DNA of 64,000 bases, taken from contig OU744732.1 of the NCBI GenBank assembly GCA_916613615.1, positions 29,150,673-29,214,672 of the forward strand. Direction: 5' to 3'. The stretch comes from Steromphala cineraria. Taxonomy: Eukaryota > Mollusca > Gastropoda > Trochida > Trochidae. The position numbers were made by a program, and so were the translations under genes. Position 1 is the first letter of the stretch. Each line of letters begins with the position of its first letter. Positions 44,409 to 62,639 of this stretch are shown here, piece after piece. The notes under the pieces were generated by a model. That model was not told the origin of the DNA. It worked only from the letters and a program-made list of their open reading frames with translations, and made no database searches.

Positions 44409-45520
44409 GTGAAATTAATAACAGCACTTAAGGGATAAATATCATTTAAGGTTAACACAGATAGAGGATATTTTTGAGTGTCAAAAGAGAAGGCCGATAT
44501 ACTAATGCACATGTAATACCTTTTACGTCTTAACATAAAATCTATACCATATATTATACCTATGTTTTATTATATATTACATATAAAATTCTATCATGTA
44601 ATGTAGTGAAACGTTGATAACCTTTCTGTGTGTCTGTCTGTCTGTCTGCGAAGTTACATCTGCGGACACTGACGATTGACTGTTCGGACAACCGGTACTC
44701 TCGTGCTGTGTAAACATTGGCCGGTCTAAATCTAACTCTTAGGTCATATTTTTACTTGGGTTAAGAGTATGAATGTACTACCTTTTAATACCAATATATT
44801 TCGTCCAAAGCGACTACAGCTGCATACCAAAAGTGTGTTCACCTGCTTGTGATCTTAGTGCAATTATCATGTAATTTGGGTTTCGTTTTGACGTTCAAAA
44901 AATAACTCCAGGACCACTTACAAAAATTAACAATTGCCCATGTGCAAAATAACCATTCCCAAACCATATTTCGGGATCGTCTTGTCACTGGTGCTGAATG
45001 TCGATATTTGGCAATGTTAAATAGACAGATGGGGTCATATTTGTGAAATTCGGATTTTCTTAAATTTCGATTAAAATCATCCATGTAAACTTTGTCGGGG
45101 GAAAATCGGCACAGTCACGTTGCCTTACTGCAAAGGAACACATATGAATAAAATCTAAAGCTATTGATCACTTATGAAGGATTTTGTAGAGCAAAATAGA
45201 AATCAGTGTTTTCGAAATTTTGACCCCTGGTCACTTCAATGACCTGCCAAATTTGTTACAGCCATCTGCTAGGTATGACATACGAATATGTCAACGCAAA
45301 CTGAATCTTAACTAATGTAGTGAAATTTTTTCATTATCTGTTTCGTTTTCAGAATGACATGATTTCTCAAAGACGCTACAAATTACATGATATTTGCACT
45401 ATAATACGAAGGTAAGTGAACAAACTTAAGATACTCAGCTGTATAACACCCAAACCATAATTGACTCACTCTTAAAAGAATACATGATTGCCTAAGCCTT
45501 TAGCTAATTCAGTGCGACTT
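44409..45520. other. spacer 3' of gene 6 with an unclassified ~630-bp insertion
   Basis: Flanks are colinear with gene 7 and 8 units. From about 44811 to 45441 the sequence is absent from both sister units, which read straight from GTCCAAAGCTG into the segment resuming at 45442. No ORF and no clear termini, though CAGCTG occurs near each edge. (GTCT)n at about 44631-44648. Confidence 0.5.
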
Positions 45521-45606
45521 CAATCTCATTCAAATCAGATCGAAACTACTCCTACGTAAAAACGTAGCGACGTAGGAGTAGTTTCGATCTGATTTGAATG
45601 AGATTG
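45521..45606. mobile_element. perfect 37-bp-arm fold-back element
   Basis: Arms 45521-45557 and 45570-45606 are exact inverse complements with a 12-base loop. It is flanked by GTGCGACTT (left) and GTGCGATTT (right), a probable 9-bp target duplication. The gene 7 and 8 units have the site without the element. Confidence 0.85.
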
Positions 45607-45989
45607 GTGCGATTTTTGATCAGCATTAAAGCTTCAAAATTTGCCTTGACAAATCATCGTAATCTTCACCAATGTTTATGTTTGAATTACCCAAGCTGTA
45701 GCCTATTCATTTGAACTTTTCTCACCACTGAAAGATATATCGTAAAACATAGTCGTAAAACAATAGTTATGTACTGCGTTAATAAGCAAGAGATGTAAAA
45801 ATCATGAATGTTTCCATATTTGTAAATAATGTATTTTTGTTACGTTGAGTGACTTGTGCTGGGACAATGTTTTAGTCAGGTGAAATTGTGTTGTATTCGT
45901 TCAACTTTTATCTGTAGGCAGTGGGATCCTATCAAAAATTCAAATAATCTGTACTGTTCTTTGAGTATGAAAACAGGAGTGTGAGATTC

Positions 45990-46130
45990 TAATCAGTCGT
46001 CACAGTTTTAGCAAGTTTTAAGGTAACATTTCAAGTTTAACAGATATACAATTAATATTCCCCTTCTCCCTCTAAAACATTTGTATAGACATTTGCATTT
46101 GAAAATCGGTCGTTACATAATTAGTACCAT
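45990..46130 (-). pseudogene. relic of an alpha-tubulin 3' end
   Basis: On the - strand this repeats the end of a tubulin gene: an eroded version of the C-terminal tail codons (CTTCTCCCTCT on +), TAATATT around the stop, then AGGTAACATTTCAAG and a CAGTTTTAGC block as in the real 3' UTR. It lies about 155-295 bp beyond gene 6. Equivalents exist after genes 7 and 8. Confidence 0.6.
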
Positions 46131-46223
46131 TCTATTCCAAAATGCTTCCTGTATGAAAACGTAATTGGCTATGTTGTTCACCAAGAAAGAATAAATCTCG
46201 AAATTTAATATGCATTTGTATTT

Positions 46224-46229
46224 TTTAAT
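46224..46229 (-). promoter_or_regulatory. polyadenylation signal ATTAAA, gene 6
   Basis: Complement of TTTAAT in the conserved block. Confidence 0.65.
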
Positions 46230-46284
46230 CGGTCGTCACAGTTTCAACAAAAGTAACATTTCAAGGTAAAGCACTTCTATAGCA

Positions 46285-48038
<1,754 letters not shown>

Positions 48039-48117
48039 GATTGCTGTGAATAAACTTTCTCAAGTTGACTGCGAGGATCTAAAGAGAAGGTTTGATATGG
48101 AAGCAGTTGCCCGTCCA

Positions 48118-48199
48118 CTTATATACCAGCAAATATACATACACAGATCAGTAACTTGGGTCCACGTTACATGGTTACAGTAACCAAGCTTATTAGTCA
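48118..48199 (-). promoter_or_regulatory. core promoter of alpha-tubulin gene 6
   Basis: TATATAAG (complement 48118-48125), palindrome at 48173-48185 intact, TGACTAA (complement 48193-48199). Confidence 0.8.
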
Positions 48200-48565
48200 C
48201 GGTACATTAAACATATACAAACAAGTGAGTTATGCTAATTAAGCTTGTTGTTCACCTGTTCTTTTGTCCAGCAGAAATGAATGATTGAATGAATGAAGGA
48301 AGTAATTACTGGTGTGGTAATTAGGATCAGACTGTGGGTATGGATGTTTTGAGGTGTGTTGAGTATTTTGGTCTCTGTATGTCTTAATGTTTGTATGTCT
48401 GGATGAAATTTTTTTAAGGTGTATGTATGCAATATAATGTTTACTTCATTTGTTTTAAAATTTGATGTTCTTAAAGGTGTCATTTCGGCCCTCTGTTTTT
48501 ACAATTATGAATATTTTATGTAACAAAATTAATTGTAACACATGACACATAAATAAACTATTATT

Positions 48566-48637
<72 letters not shown>

Positions 48638-50172
48638 GAGATATAAGTAGACTGTCCAGTGCAATTTTGATACAAGAAATTTGCAAGTTCTCTTTTGTAA
48701 TCTTTGTACATACAACAACACATACATACAAAAAATAACAATAATGGTAAAAAAATCATCAATGACGTTATGAGCAATCAATAAAGAACACTTTTGGTAC
48801 AGCGTTTGAAACAAGATCATCTTAGTCTTCGTATTGGAATATTGGGAATAATGGAAGGCATTTTCAATAAATTTATCAATTCTATTATTTTTTCTGGATA
48901 TGAATTTATCAACAATGTAAATGTCTTTCAATATCTTAAGGACATTTTAGGATTATATTCTTTAAAGTACAGGTCTTAACTTTAGCAGAAAGGCTTTCCC
49001 TAAATTACTGTCTCGCCAAGCTTTTGTTCACTTGTAAACGTTTAATATTTGTATTAAGAATATGCCCCCCTTCACCGAACCTGGACCGACAATTTTCCCC
49101 GTTTGTGTTTCAACCAAGGTGGTTGTATGATTCCACTGCGATTTCATTGATAGTTCTCTATACAATTTGACTAAAAGCATTATGAATGTGCTGATGCCAT
49201 CCATTCCACGTTAACAACTTTCAAATCAAATGTCTTTACATTTTCAAAAGATTGGTCTAATAGATAAATCTTTCGACGTAGTTACACGCGACTACCTAAG
49301 TACATTGTTTTTTTTTCGCTCGATATAGAAACGTTTTTACTATATATCATCAATTTCTGAACCTCGATTTAATTGATACTTTCATAAACACCAAGTAGTC
49401 TCAATAAATAACACCAGAACCCATAACATTTGCCAAACAAGGCCAACTATGCCATTTATCTTTAAAAAACTATGTAACGTGGATACATTAAATATTAACG
49501 AAGACAGTAAATGTCTCAATACACTAAGTCTTTTATTCAACCAACACATTTGTGATGGACAGAAGATGTCCCGTTCATTTCCAACAAACGTACACCTACT
49601 AATTGCTTTGTATTTATTTTACATCCTTCATATAGCCTTCAAATTGCAAATCCTCAATGTAAACATTTACAATTATGTGATCGCTGATATGTGATTTACT
49701 TAGTTTATTGATTTTTTTGCAATGTGTTTTTGTTTTTCCCCCACATGACGCCTGAAGAATGAGTTGGCACTATTAAACATGTTCTCCTAATCGCTCTGTA
49801 ATGTTTCATAAAGAAGTTGTAATACAGAAAATCTTGCTCTAAGATATGATTAAATAGATCAACATTTGTAATAGATATATTTAAAACGTCCCTGCAATAA
49901 ATCAATAATTCAGAGTCAATGTTGAACTTCTCCCATAAAGACAATAAGATTGAAAATCTATTTTGTATATGTGTAATTCTTTCATCATCAAGGTTAGGCA
50001 AGCGTTTGAGAGATTTTATGGACGCCCCGAATATGCAATGTTATCTCCACAAAGCCAATAACACATTTTATTTAAATTAATGAAATTCCATATAAATATC
50101 ATAACTTCTTTTATAAGATAATAATAAGATTTGAACCCTTTTAACTTAAATTGACAATAAACAACTGTTATC
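48200..50172. other. spacer between genes 6 and 7
   Basis: No gene. (TTG)n at 48561-48638. 48640-48720 matches the upstream block of gene 7 (53794-53850). 49120-50170 is colinear with the gene 8 unit (55120-56400), except for TTAA MITE copy 8 and other indels. Confidence 0.6.
48561..48638. repeat. (TTG)n microsatellite
   Basis: About 24 TTG units. The poly-Asn and poly-Thr frames over it are artefacts. Confidence 0.95.
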
Positions 50173-50535
50173 TTAAAGGGGCAGTAGCACGTTTTAAGGG
50201 GAATATAAGTTGATGTCAGGGAAATAAATCTGGTTCCAATTGAAAGACAATGATTTTTTAAACTAAATGAAGCAGTGTTAAATCAAATATGTAATGTAAA
50301 GTTCAGCCATGCGATTCTTTTTTCTTACACAAAATAAATAAAGGTGTTCACACAAAAATGGCCATCAATGGACTTTATGTAAATCTTTACAGTTTGTTCT
50401 CTGGCTATGGATGATTGGTTTGTGTAATGAAATTGTCGACCCTTTCAAAATAACACCATTAGCATTAACGTACAGTTGTCAGTGACAAACTGAAAATATA
50501 AAATCTTCCAAAAAAACGTGCTACTGGCCCTTTAA
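50173..50535 (+). mobile_element. TTAA MITE family, copy 7
   Basis: Same insertion as copies 4 and 9. The right terminus reads CGTGCTACTGGCCCT. Confidence 0.9.
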
Positions 50536-51680
50536 TGTGAAATCGGAGTATCATCATTTCAGTTTTAAAAAAGCAATTTTGTATACATCTGACGTCATTG
50601 TATCAGTTTAGTATTGATATTACTTATACTCCCAAAACTGTTATTCAATACTTAATATACATGTGTAACTTCTTTAAAGTGCATATTAAAACAGTACTAA
50701 CGGATAAATATCGTCATGGTAAAACACAGATAGAGGATATTATTTGAGGGCCGATATACTTATGCACATGTTATACTTTGTACATCTTAACATAATATCT
50801 GTACCTTTCATCATTCTATCATGTAAAGTGATGAGACGTTAATAAGCTATCTGTCTGTCTGTGTGCGAACACTGACGATTGACTGCATCGGACAACCGGT
50901 ATTTACGTATTGTCTAAACATTGACCGGTCTAAATATAACCCTTCGATCATAATTTTACCTTAGTTAAGAGTATGTATGGACTAAATTTTAATACAAATA
51001 CATTTTGTCCAAAGCTGTTGTAACACCAAAAACATAAATGACATCACTCAAAGAAAATCCATAATTCCCTTAGCCTTTAGCTAATTCAGTGCGACTTTGA
51101 TTTACCTTTACAGATCATCGTTATCTTCACCAATGTTTATGTTTGAATTACCCAAGATGTCGCCACTGAAAGATGTATCATAAAACATCGTCGTAAAACA
51201 ATAGTTATGTACTGCGTTAAAAAGCAATCATGAATGTTGCCATATTTGTAGACTATGTATTTCTGTTACGTTGAGTGACTTGTGCTGGGACAATGTTTTA
51301 GTCAGGAGAAATACTTACGTCAAGTGAAACTGTATTGTATTTGTTCAACTTTTATCTGCAGGCAGTGGGATCCTATAAAAAAATCAAATATTCTGTACTG
51401 TTCCTTGAGTATGAAAACATGCGTGTGAGTTTCCAATTTTTAATCAGTCGTTACAGTTTTAGCAATAAGATAACATTTCAACTTTAAAAACTGATATAGC
51501 AATACTATTCCCCTTCTCACTATCCCTTCTTTTAAACAGTTGAATAGACTTGTATTTACAAATCGGTCGTAACATAATTAGTACCATTCTATTCCAAAAT
51601 GCTTCCTGTATGAAAACGTAATTGGCTCTGTTGTTCACCTAGAAAGAAGAAATCTCGAAGTTTAATATGCATTTGTATTT
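50536..51680. other. spacer 3' of gene 7
   Basis: No gene. Keeps uninterrupted versions of the sites occupied by MITE copies 5, 6 and 10 in sister units. A tubulin 3' relic lies at about 51440-51545. Confidence 0.65.
51440..51545 (-). pseudogene. relic of an alpha-tubulin 3' end
   Basis: Counterpart of 45990-46130: CAGTCGTTACAGTTTTAGC, AACATTTCAA and CTATTCCCCTTCTCAC. More eroded. Confidence 0.5.
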
Positions 51681-51686
51681 TTTAAT
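51681..51686 (-). promoter_or_regulatory. polyadenylation signal ATTAAA, gene 7
   Basis: Complement of TTTAAT in the conserved block. Confidence 0.65.
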
Positions 51687-51741
51687 CGGTCGTTACAGTT
51701 TCAACAAAGGTAACATTTCAAGGTGAAGCACTTCTATAGCA

Positions 51742-53522
<1,781 letters not shown>

Positions 53523-53601
53523 GATTGCTGTGTATAAACTTTCTCAAGTTGACTGCGAGGATCTGAAGAGAAGGTTTGATATGGAAGCAGGTGCCAGTCC
53601 A

Positions 53602-53684
53602 CTTATATACCAGCAAATATACATACATAGAGTAGGTAACTGGGGACTACACTACATGGTTACAGTAACTAAGCTTGTTAGTCA
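53602..53684 (-). promoter_or_regulatory. core promoter of alpha-tubulin gene 7
   Basis: TATATAAG (complement 53602-53609), palindrome at 53658-53670 with one mismatch, TGACTAA (complement 53678-53684). Confidence 0.8.
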
Positions 53685-54300
53685 AGGGGCATTACACAAA
53701 TACAATCAAGTGGTTACGTTAATTAAGCTTTTTGTTCAGCTGTCTTTTTGTCCTAGCAAAAATATTGATTCATTTATATTGACTTGTACCAGATATAAGT
53801 AGACTTGCAGTGCAATTTTGATACAAGAAATTTGAAAGTTAACTTTTGTAATCATGGCTTTCAATTTTACTTTTTAATAAACGTATTTGAGAAAAAAAAT
53901 TGGTATTTTTCGGTATTTTTGTGTAATCCCACATTAACATGGCAACAATACATAAACAAAAAAAATATTTACCAGCAAAACATAACAGATCAATAGGTTA
54001 CTAGCACAGGTTTGGTACACTGAAACAAGATCATCTTAGTCTCCGCCAATTTTCAACAAATATATCTTTCTTCTGGATATGAACTTTTCAACAATGAAAA
54101 TGTCTTTAATTTCATAATCTTAAGGAAATCATGCAGTTTTGGCAACATTTTCTTGAAAGTACAGTTGTAAATATATCTTTTAGCAGACAGGCTTTCTTCA
54201 AATTACTGCAGCGCCAAGCTTTTGTTCAATGGTTAACGTTGATATATTTATTAAGCATATGTCCCCTTCCTTCGATACGGAAAATTAGGTAGATTCCCCA
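53685..54300. other. spacer between genes 7 and 8, first part
   Basis: No gene. 53700-53850 is the upstream block shared with genes 3, 4 and 6. 54010-54270 is colinear with about 48790-49070. Confidence 0.55.
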
Positions 54301-55095
54301 TTAGAATTACATTATTTACACAGCTGATAAAATTTTGGCATAGGTTAACCTACCACAATGGGCCGTTTTTGTTAACCATCTAAATTTATACATATTTTTC
54401 ACTCGAAAGAACTACAGGAACTATCAACCCATGGCTTTCGCACGTACAATATGTCCTAAACAATACTGGACTTTCTTATATATTTGAACATCCCTCTATA
54501 TATGTACAACATAATGGCTAGTTTCGACAGTTGAACTTACCCTTAAAAATCTATTTATCCCAAACTGGCACAGTAAATTTGTTCTAGCCCCAAGGGAACT
54601 AATTATCAAGAATTTAAGATATTTCCCAACTTTGATGTATATATCCTCCTACCAAAATATGATTCACTACCATTATTGAGATTTCGGATAAGTAACCACA
54701 GTTAACCTATCGAAACGGGCCGCTGGTATAATATCCAAAGAGATAAAAAAAACGTGTAAATTATGTAACTCCATAACCATCGCAGATGAATATCATTACA
54801 TTATTCATTGTAAAACGCTTTACAATTTAAGGAAACAATATATACCTAGCCCTCTTACGAAATTCAAAATATATCAAGCTTCAGAAAAATGATATCTACA
54901 AATAAATCTCAAGACTTATTCAAATAATCAAAATTTATCAAACATCGTTCATCACTTGTGAGAAAGAAATAACATTTTAAACTTTGTGTGAGTCTATCTT
55001 GAATTACATATTTATCTATTTATATGTATTACATTTTGTGAATATGCTCTTGTACCGCCAAGGTGGTTTTATGAGAATAAGGAATTGAATAAATA
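54300..55095 (+). pseudogene. degenerate LINE 3' fragment
   Basis: Broken + strand frames include a FRISNH segment, an ETGRW segment and DEYHYIIHCKTLYNLR, with WLSHVQYVLNN-like sequence upstream. This is the C-terminal region of non-LTR RT ORFs. It ends with AATTGAATAAATAAATTGAA as a 3' tail. It interrupts the homology between the gene 6/7 and gene 7/8 spacers. Confidence 0.6.
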
Positions 55096-55722
55096 AATTG
55101 AATTGATATGCGACTGACCCACTTTTCCGGTTGTACGATTCCACTGCGATTTGATTGATAGCTCTTTTTACAATTTGACTAAAAGTATTATGAATGTGCA
55201 GATGTCACCCATCCAATGTAAACAACTTTCAAATCAAATATATTTTACATGTTCAAAAGATTATAAGTCGAAAACATGTTTGAGGAAGTTGAGCGACAAT
55301 CGTAGTACATTGTTTTTTTCGCTCGGAATGTGAAGTTTTACCTATATATCATTAATTTCTGAACCTAGATTAAAATGACAATATCAATAAACAGCAGTAG
55401 TCTCGATAAATAACACAAACTGAATAACGTTTGACAAACAAGGCCAATTAAAAAATTTTTTCTACATTTCCATTTTTTCTCTTGTCAATATCTTGAAAAA
55501 AGGCCTGATGGGGGGTTTGAAACTGACGCGGCGGAAACCAGAAACAAATTACTTTTTTTTCTAGGCCTAATATGTAGTTTACTGATTTTATTGATATTTC
55601 TCTGCCATGTATAAGGGTGTAATTGTTTTTTCCCACATCACACCTAAAGAATGAGTTGAATGAATCTGAAATGTTTCAAAAAGAAGTTGTAATACAGAAT
55701 AAAATCATGATCTAAGCTATGA
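55096..55722. other. spacer between genes 7 and 8, second part
   Basis: No gene. Colinear with 49120-49850. Confidence 0.55.
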
Positions 55723-56087
55723 TTAAAGGGGCAGTAGCACGTTTTTAGGGGGAATATAAGGTGATGTCAGGAAAATGAAAATTTATGGTTCCAATTGAAA
55801 GACAATGTATTTAAACTAAATGGAGCAGTAATAATTCAAATATTTAACTTAAAGTTTAGCCATGCGATTCCTTTTTCTTACAGAAAATGAATTAAGGGTG
55901 TTCACACAAAAATAGCGGCCTATGTATTTTATGTGAATCTTCATACTTTGTCCTCCGACTATGGATGATTGACTTGTGTAATGACATTTTTGACACTGTC
56001 AAAATAATACATTTAACATTAACTTACAATTATCACTGAAAATTTTAAAAATATAAAATTATCAAAAAACGTGCTACTGCCCTTTAA
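55723..56087 (+). mobile_element. TTAA MITE family, copy 8
   Basis: TTAA-flanked. The gene 7 unit has the empty site: TATGATTAAATAGATCAACA at about 49839. Confidence 0.9.
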
Positions 56088-56403
56088 AGAGATCAACGTT
56101 TGTAATGAATATATACAAAACGTCCCTGTAATACAATAATTCAGAGTCAATGTTGAACTTCTCCCATAAAGACTGTTAGATGGATAATTTATTCAGTATA
56201 TGTGTACTTCTTTCATCATCATGGTAATGCAACCGTTCGAGAAATGTTATGGACGCCTCGAATATGTGATGTAATCTCCACAAAGCCAATAACAAATTTT
56301 CTTTAAATTAATGAAATTCCATATAAATATAATAACTGTTTTTATACGATAATAATCAGATTTGAACCCTTTTAACTTAAATTGACAATAAGCACATGTT
56401 ATC

Positions 56404-56750
56404 TTAAAGGGGCAGTAGCACGTTTTAAGGGGAATATAAGTTGATGTCAGGAAAATAAATGTGGTTCCAATTGAAAGACAATGATTTTTTAAACTAAATG
56501 AAGCAGTGTTAAATATGTAATGTAAAGTTCAGCAATGCGATTCTTTTTTCTTACACAAAATGAATAAAGGTGTTCACACAAAAATGGCCATCAATAGACT
56601 TTATGTGAATCTTTACAGTTTGTTCTCTGGCTATGGATGATTGGTTTATGTAATGAAATTGACGACCCTTTCAAAATAACACCATTAGCATTAACGTACA
56701 GTTGTCAGTGACAAACTGAATATATAAAATCTTCAAAAAAAATGCTAATG
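56404..56750 (+). mobile_element. TTAA MITE family, copy 9 (right end lost)
   Basis: Same ancestral insertion as copies 4 and 7, but the right terminus (CGTGCTACTGCCCCT) is deleted. Confidence 0.85.
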
Positions 56751-56997
56751 TGAAATCGGAGTATCATCATTTCACTTTTAAAAAAGCAATTGTATATACA
56801 TCTGACGTCACTGTATCTGTTTAGTATTGATATTACTTATACTCTGAAAACTGTTATTCAATACTTAATGTACATGTGTAACTTCTATTAAGTGCATATT
56901 AAATTAGTACTAACGGATAATATCGTCAAGGTAAAACACAGATAGAGGATATTATTTGAGGGCCGATATACTAATGCACATGTTGTACTTTGTACAC

Positions 56998-57361
56998 CTC
57001 AAAGGGGCAGTAGCACGTTTTTAGGGGGAATATGAGGTAGTGTCAGGAAAATGTAAATTAATGGTTCCAATTGAAAGACAATGTATTCAAACTAAATGAA
57101 TCAGTAATAATTAAAATATATAACGTAAAGTTTAGCCATGCGATTGCTTTTTCTTACAAAAAATGAATTAAAGGTGTTCACACAAAATGGCCGCCAATGG
57201 ATTTTATGTGAATCTTCATACTTTGTCCTCTGACTATGGATGATTGGTTTGTGTAATGAGATTTTTGTCACTGTCAAAATAGTACATTTAGCATTAACTA
57301 ACAATTATCAGTAAAAAAATGAAATATAAAATTATCAAAAATCCTGCTACTGCCCCTTTAA
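56998..57361 (+). mobile_element. TTAA MITE family, copy 10
   Basis: Left TTAA mutated to TCAA, right intact. Empty site in the gene 7 unit: GTACATCTTAACATAATATC at about 50782. Confidence 0.9.
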
Positions 57362-58305
57362 CATAATATCTGTACCTTTCATCATTTTATACCTTGTATC
57401 TACAACATTGTATTCTCTTTTATGTCTCTCGTAGCTCTTATCAGGGTGGCTAATTACATGTTTATCTACATGTATGTGTATTTTATGTATATATTATATA
57501 TAATTCTATCATGTAAAGTGGTGAGACGTTAATAAGCTATCTGTCTGTCTGTGTGCGCACACTGACGATTGACTGCATCGGACAACCGGTATTTACGTAT
57601 TGTCTAAACATTGGCCGGTCTAAATCTAACCCTTCGATCATTATTTTACCTTGGTTAAGAGTATGCATGGACTACATTTTAATACCAACACATTTCGTCC
57701 AAAGCTGTTAAAACACCAAAAACATAAATGACATCACTCTAAGAAAAATCCTTTAGCTAATTCAGTGCGACTTTGATTTGCCTTGACAAATCATCGTAAT
57801 CTTCACCAATGTTTATGTTTGAATTACCCAAGCTGTAGCCTATTCATTTTAACTTTTCTCACCACTGAAAGATATATTGAAAAACATCGTCGTAAAACAA
57901 TAGATATGTACTGCGTTAATTAGCAAGAGATGTAAAAATCATGAATGTTGCCATATTTATAAATAATGTATTTCTGTTACGTTGAGGAACTGTGCTTAGA
58001 AAATGTTTTAATCAGGAGAAATACTAACGTCAGGTTAATTTGTAGGCTGTGGGATCCTATCAAAAATTCAAATAATCTGTATTGTTCCTTGACTATGAAA
58101 ACAATTTTAGCAATAAGGTAACATTTCAAGTTTAACATATATACCATTAATATTCCCCTTCTCCCTCTAAAACATTTGCATTTGGAAATCGGTCGTTACA
58201 TAATTAGTACCATTCTATTCCAAAATGATTCCTGTATGAACACGTAATTGGTTATGTTGTTCACCAAGAAAGAAGAAATCTCGAAGTTTAATATGCATTT
58301 GTATT
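57362..58305. other. spacer 3' of gene 8
   Basis: No gene. Colinear with 50790-51680. A tubulin 3' relic lies at 58095-58190. Confidence 0.6.
58095..58190 (-). pseudogene. relic of an alpha-tubulin 3' end
   Basis: CAATTTTAGC, AAGGTAACATTTCAAG, TTAATATTCCCCTTCTCC: counterpart of the relics after genes 6 and 7. Confidence 0.55.
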
Positions 58306-58311
58306 TTTAAT
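58306..58311 (-). promoter_or_regulatory. polyadenylation signal ATTAAA, gene 8
   Basis: Complement of TTTAAT in the conserved block. Confidence 0.65.
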
Positions 58312-58366
58312 CGGTCGCTACAGTTTCAACTAGGGTAACATTTCATGGTAAAGCACTGCTATAGCA

Positions 58367-60152
<1,786 letters not shown>

Positions 60153-60231
60153 GATTGCTGAGTATAAACTTTCTCAAGTTGACTGTGAGGATCTGAAGAG
60201 AAGGTTTGATATGGAAGCAGGTGCCCGTCCA

Positions 60232-60313
60232 CTTATATACCAGCAAATATACATACATAGAGTAGGTAACTGGGACTACACTACATGGTTACAGTAACCA
60301 AGCTTGTTAGTCA
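60232..60313 (-). promoter_or_regulatory. core promoter of alpha-tubulin gene 8
   Basis: TATATAAG (complement 60232-60239), intact palindrome at 60287-60299, TGACTAA (complement 60307-60313). Confidence 0.8.
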
Positions 60314-60571
60314 CGCTGCATTAAACATATACAAACAAGTACGTTAATTAAGCTCATTGTTGCGCTGTTTTGTACCTGGTCCCTACGGCAGTTTTTCTTC
60401 CAGGACTTTTGATTTATTCATATTGTATATTTGTATCAGAATTAACAAGGCAGTGTTTCAGAAAAAATGTATTGGAAGTTTTGTTTTTAAATTTTTGGTT
60501 ATTCTTTTTTTTTATCTAAAACACAAAATACTTTATGTGGAATTCTCCGACAGCAAAGAGTTTGTTTGATA

Positions 60572-60892
<321 letters not shown>

Positions 60893-60895
<3 letters not shown>

Positions 60896-61572
60896 AAATT
60901 AAATACTGCGGTAAAATGAAATGCTGCGGTAAATTTAAATACTGCGATCAAATTTAATGAAAATGCGGGTAAATTTGATAACCACAAGTGAAGAAAACTT
61001 AAATAATCAATTCTAACCACAAGACTACTGCATGAAATATTCGCAAAAGGTTTCTTATAAGCATAAACAGTCTAACAAGTAGATTCGAAAGAATAGAAAG
61101 TTGTCAATTGCGTCTTAATTAGAATCAAGTGATAATGAGCCAATGGTATCTTAATGCGGCCCCTTTGTCCGTCAAAATAAAGCCATTGAAAAAGTTGAGT
61201 GTGTATAAAAAAACAATTTAAACAGTCTTCAACAGCTTAAATGTGAGGCGACACATGTTTAATAATATCATTGTGGACTCTTCAGTACAAAGTACTGAAG
61301 CAATATTATTTCCTGTAAAACAGAGCTGAACTGCAATAGAATGGTTTTATTTTGTAATCATATACTCTATAATGTAATGAAAATTACTTTTGGAAATTAC
61401 GTATTTATGTATATTCTCAGATATTAGATTAATCCCCAGAGCGTGCAGTTTTCAATTCTTAACCGCGAAAATAATACGTTGATAAAACATCCTTAATTAG
61501 AATAAAACGGTGTCAACCAGCGTAAGTTCTAAAGCTTAATGTCTTTAAGGCCATCCTATAGGCAATGCTACA
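60893..61572. other. right flank, unannotated
   Basis: A short (AAATactGCGGTAAA)-type direct repeat at 60893-60970, then nothing recognisable. Confidence 0.5.
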
Positions 61573-62215
61573 AACTATGAGGCCCGTTAAACTCATTTAC
61601 TTTGATACTACTGTGTCGAAATGTATTTGCGACATGTTTTGCGGGACTTCGCCATGTAGCGAATATACATGTTACTTACATCGATTTAAAGACAATTTAA
61701 AGGCCTTTACAGTGATAGTTTCAGATTGATTTAGCGTGTCTGTGTAAAAAATGATGACGCCCGCTAAAAAGGGTGGTTAAATCGGCGAAAAGTTTGAAAA
61801 ACTACAAGTCCGTGTGCTAATTGCGACATCTTTTGCGGGACGTCTAGTGCGTTTACCATGACGTGCATATACATGGAATTACATCAATTTAAAGACAATT
61901 TCTAGGCCTTTATGGTGATTGTTTTATATTTGATATATCTTGTCTGTGAAAAAGGTTATGAGGCCCGTTAAACTCATGAACTTTGATACTATGATGTCGA
62001 AATGTATTTGCGACATCTTTTGCGGGACTTCTAGTACGTTTGTCACATAGCGCATGTGTAAGTTAGTGACACCATTTTCAAGACAATTTTAAGGCCTTTA
62101 TAGCGATAATTTCAGATTTGATATAGCATGTCTGTGTAAAAAAATGGTGGTTAAATCGGCGAAAAGTTTGAAAAACTACAAGTCCGTATGCGCGCGCTTC
62201 ACTTTGCAAGTTCGT
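61573..62215. repeat. satellite-like tandem repeat, ~190-bp monomers in ~381-bp pairs
   Basis: GCGACATnTTTTGCGGGAC recurs at about 61630, 61823 and 62010. Two alternating monomer types: one with ATGAGGCCCGTTAAACTCAT (61577 and 61958), the other with GGTTAAATCGGCGAAAAG (61772 and 62149). About two higher-order units. Confidence 0.75.
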
Positions 62216-62639
62216 ACGGGGCTTCTTTCGTGCTTACCCCTTTCCGCATATATTTCAACATAGTCTCGAATTAAAGACAATCTTTTTACCTACAAAATAA
62301 AGTAAAATAAACTGAAATGACGTATGTCGCAAAGGGGTTACAAGGCCCGATACATCGGCAAGTATATAAGATAATCGCTTCCGAAAATGACAAAGTCTGT
62401 CTCTTAACCTAACTTTGCAGGTTTCTCCTGTGCATATAACTAAAGTATACATTTGTGTAGAATATATTTATGTAAGAGAATGATCCCCGAAATTGTGCAC
62501 ACACAAATGGTCACACTGCAGCTTCCGCTTCGAGTCTTATGTCGCTATTTTCAAACTTTGGACTTGCACATATGAAACGACTTTTACTTTGCACCAAATT
62601 GTATAGATATTTATTGTCTTAATTTCTACCGTAACATAC

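Noticed and set aside
48455..48931. 158-residue ORF with poly-Asn
   Set aside because: Driven by the TTG microsatellite.
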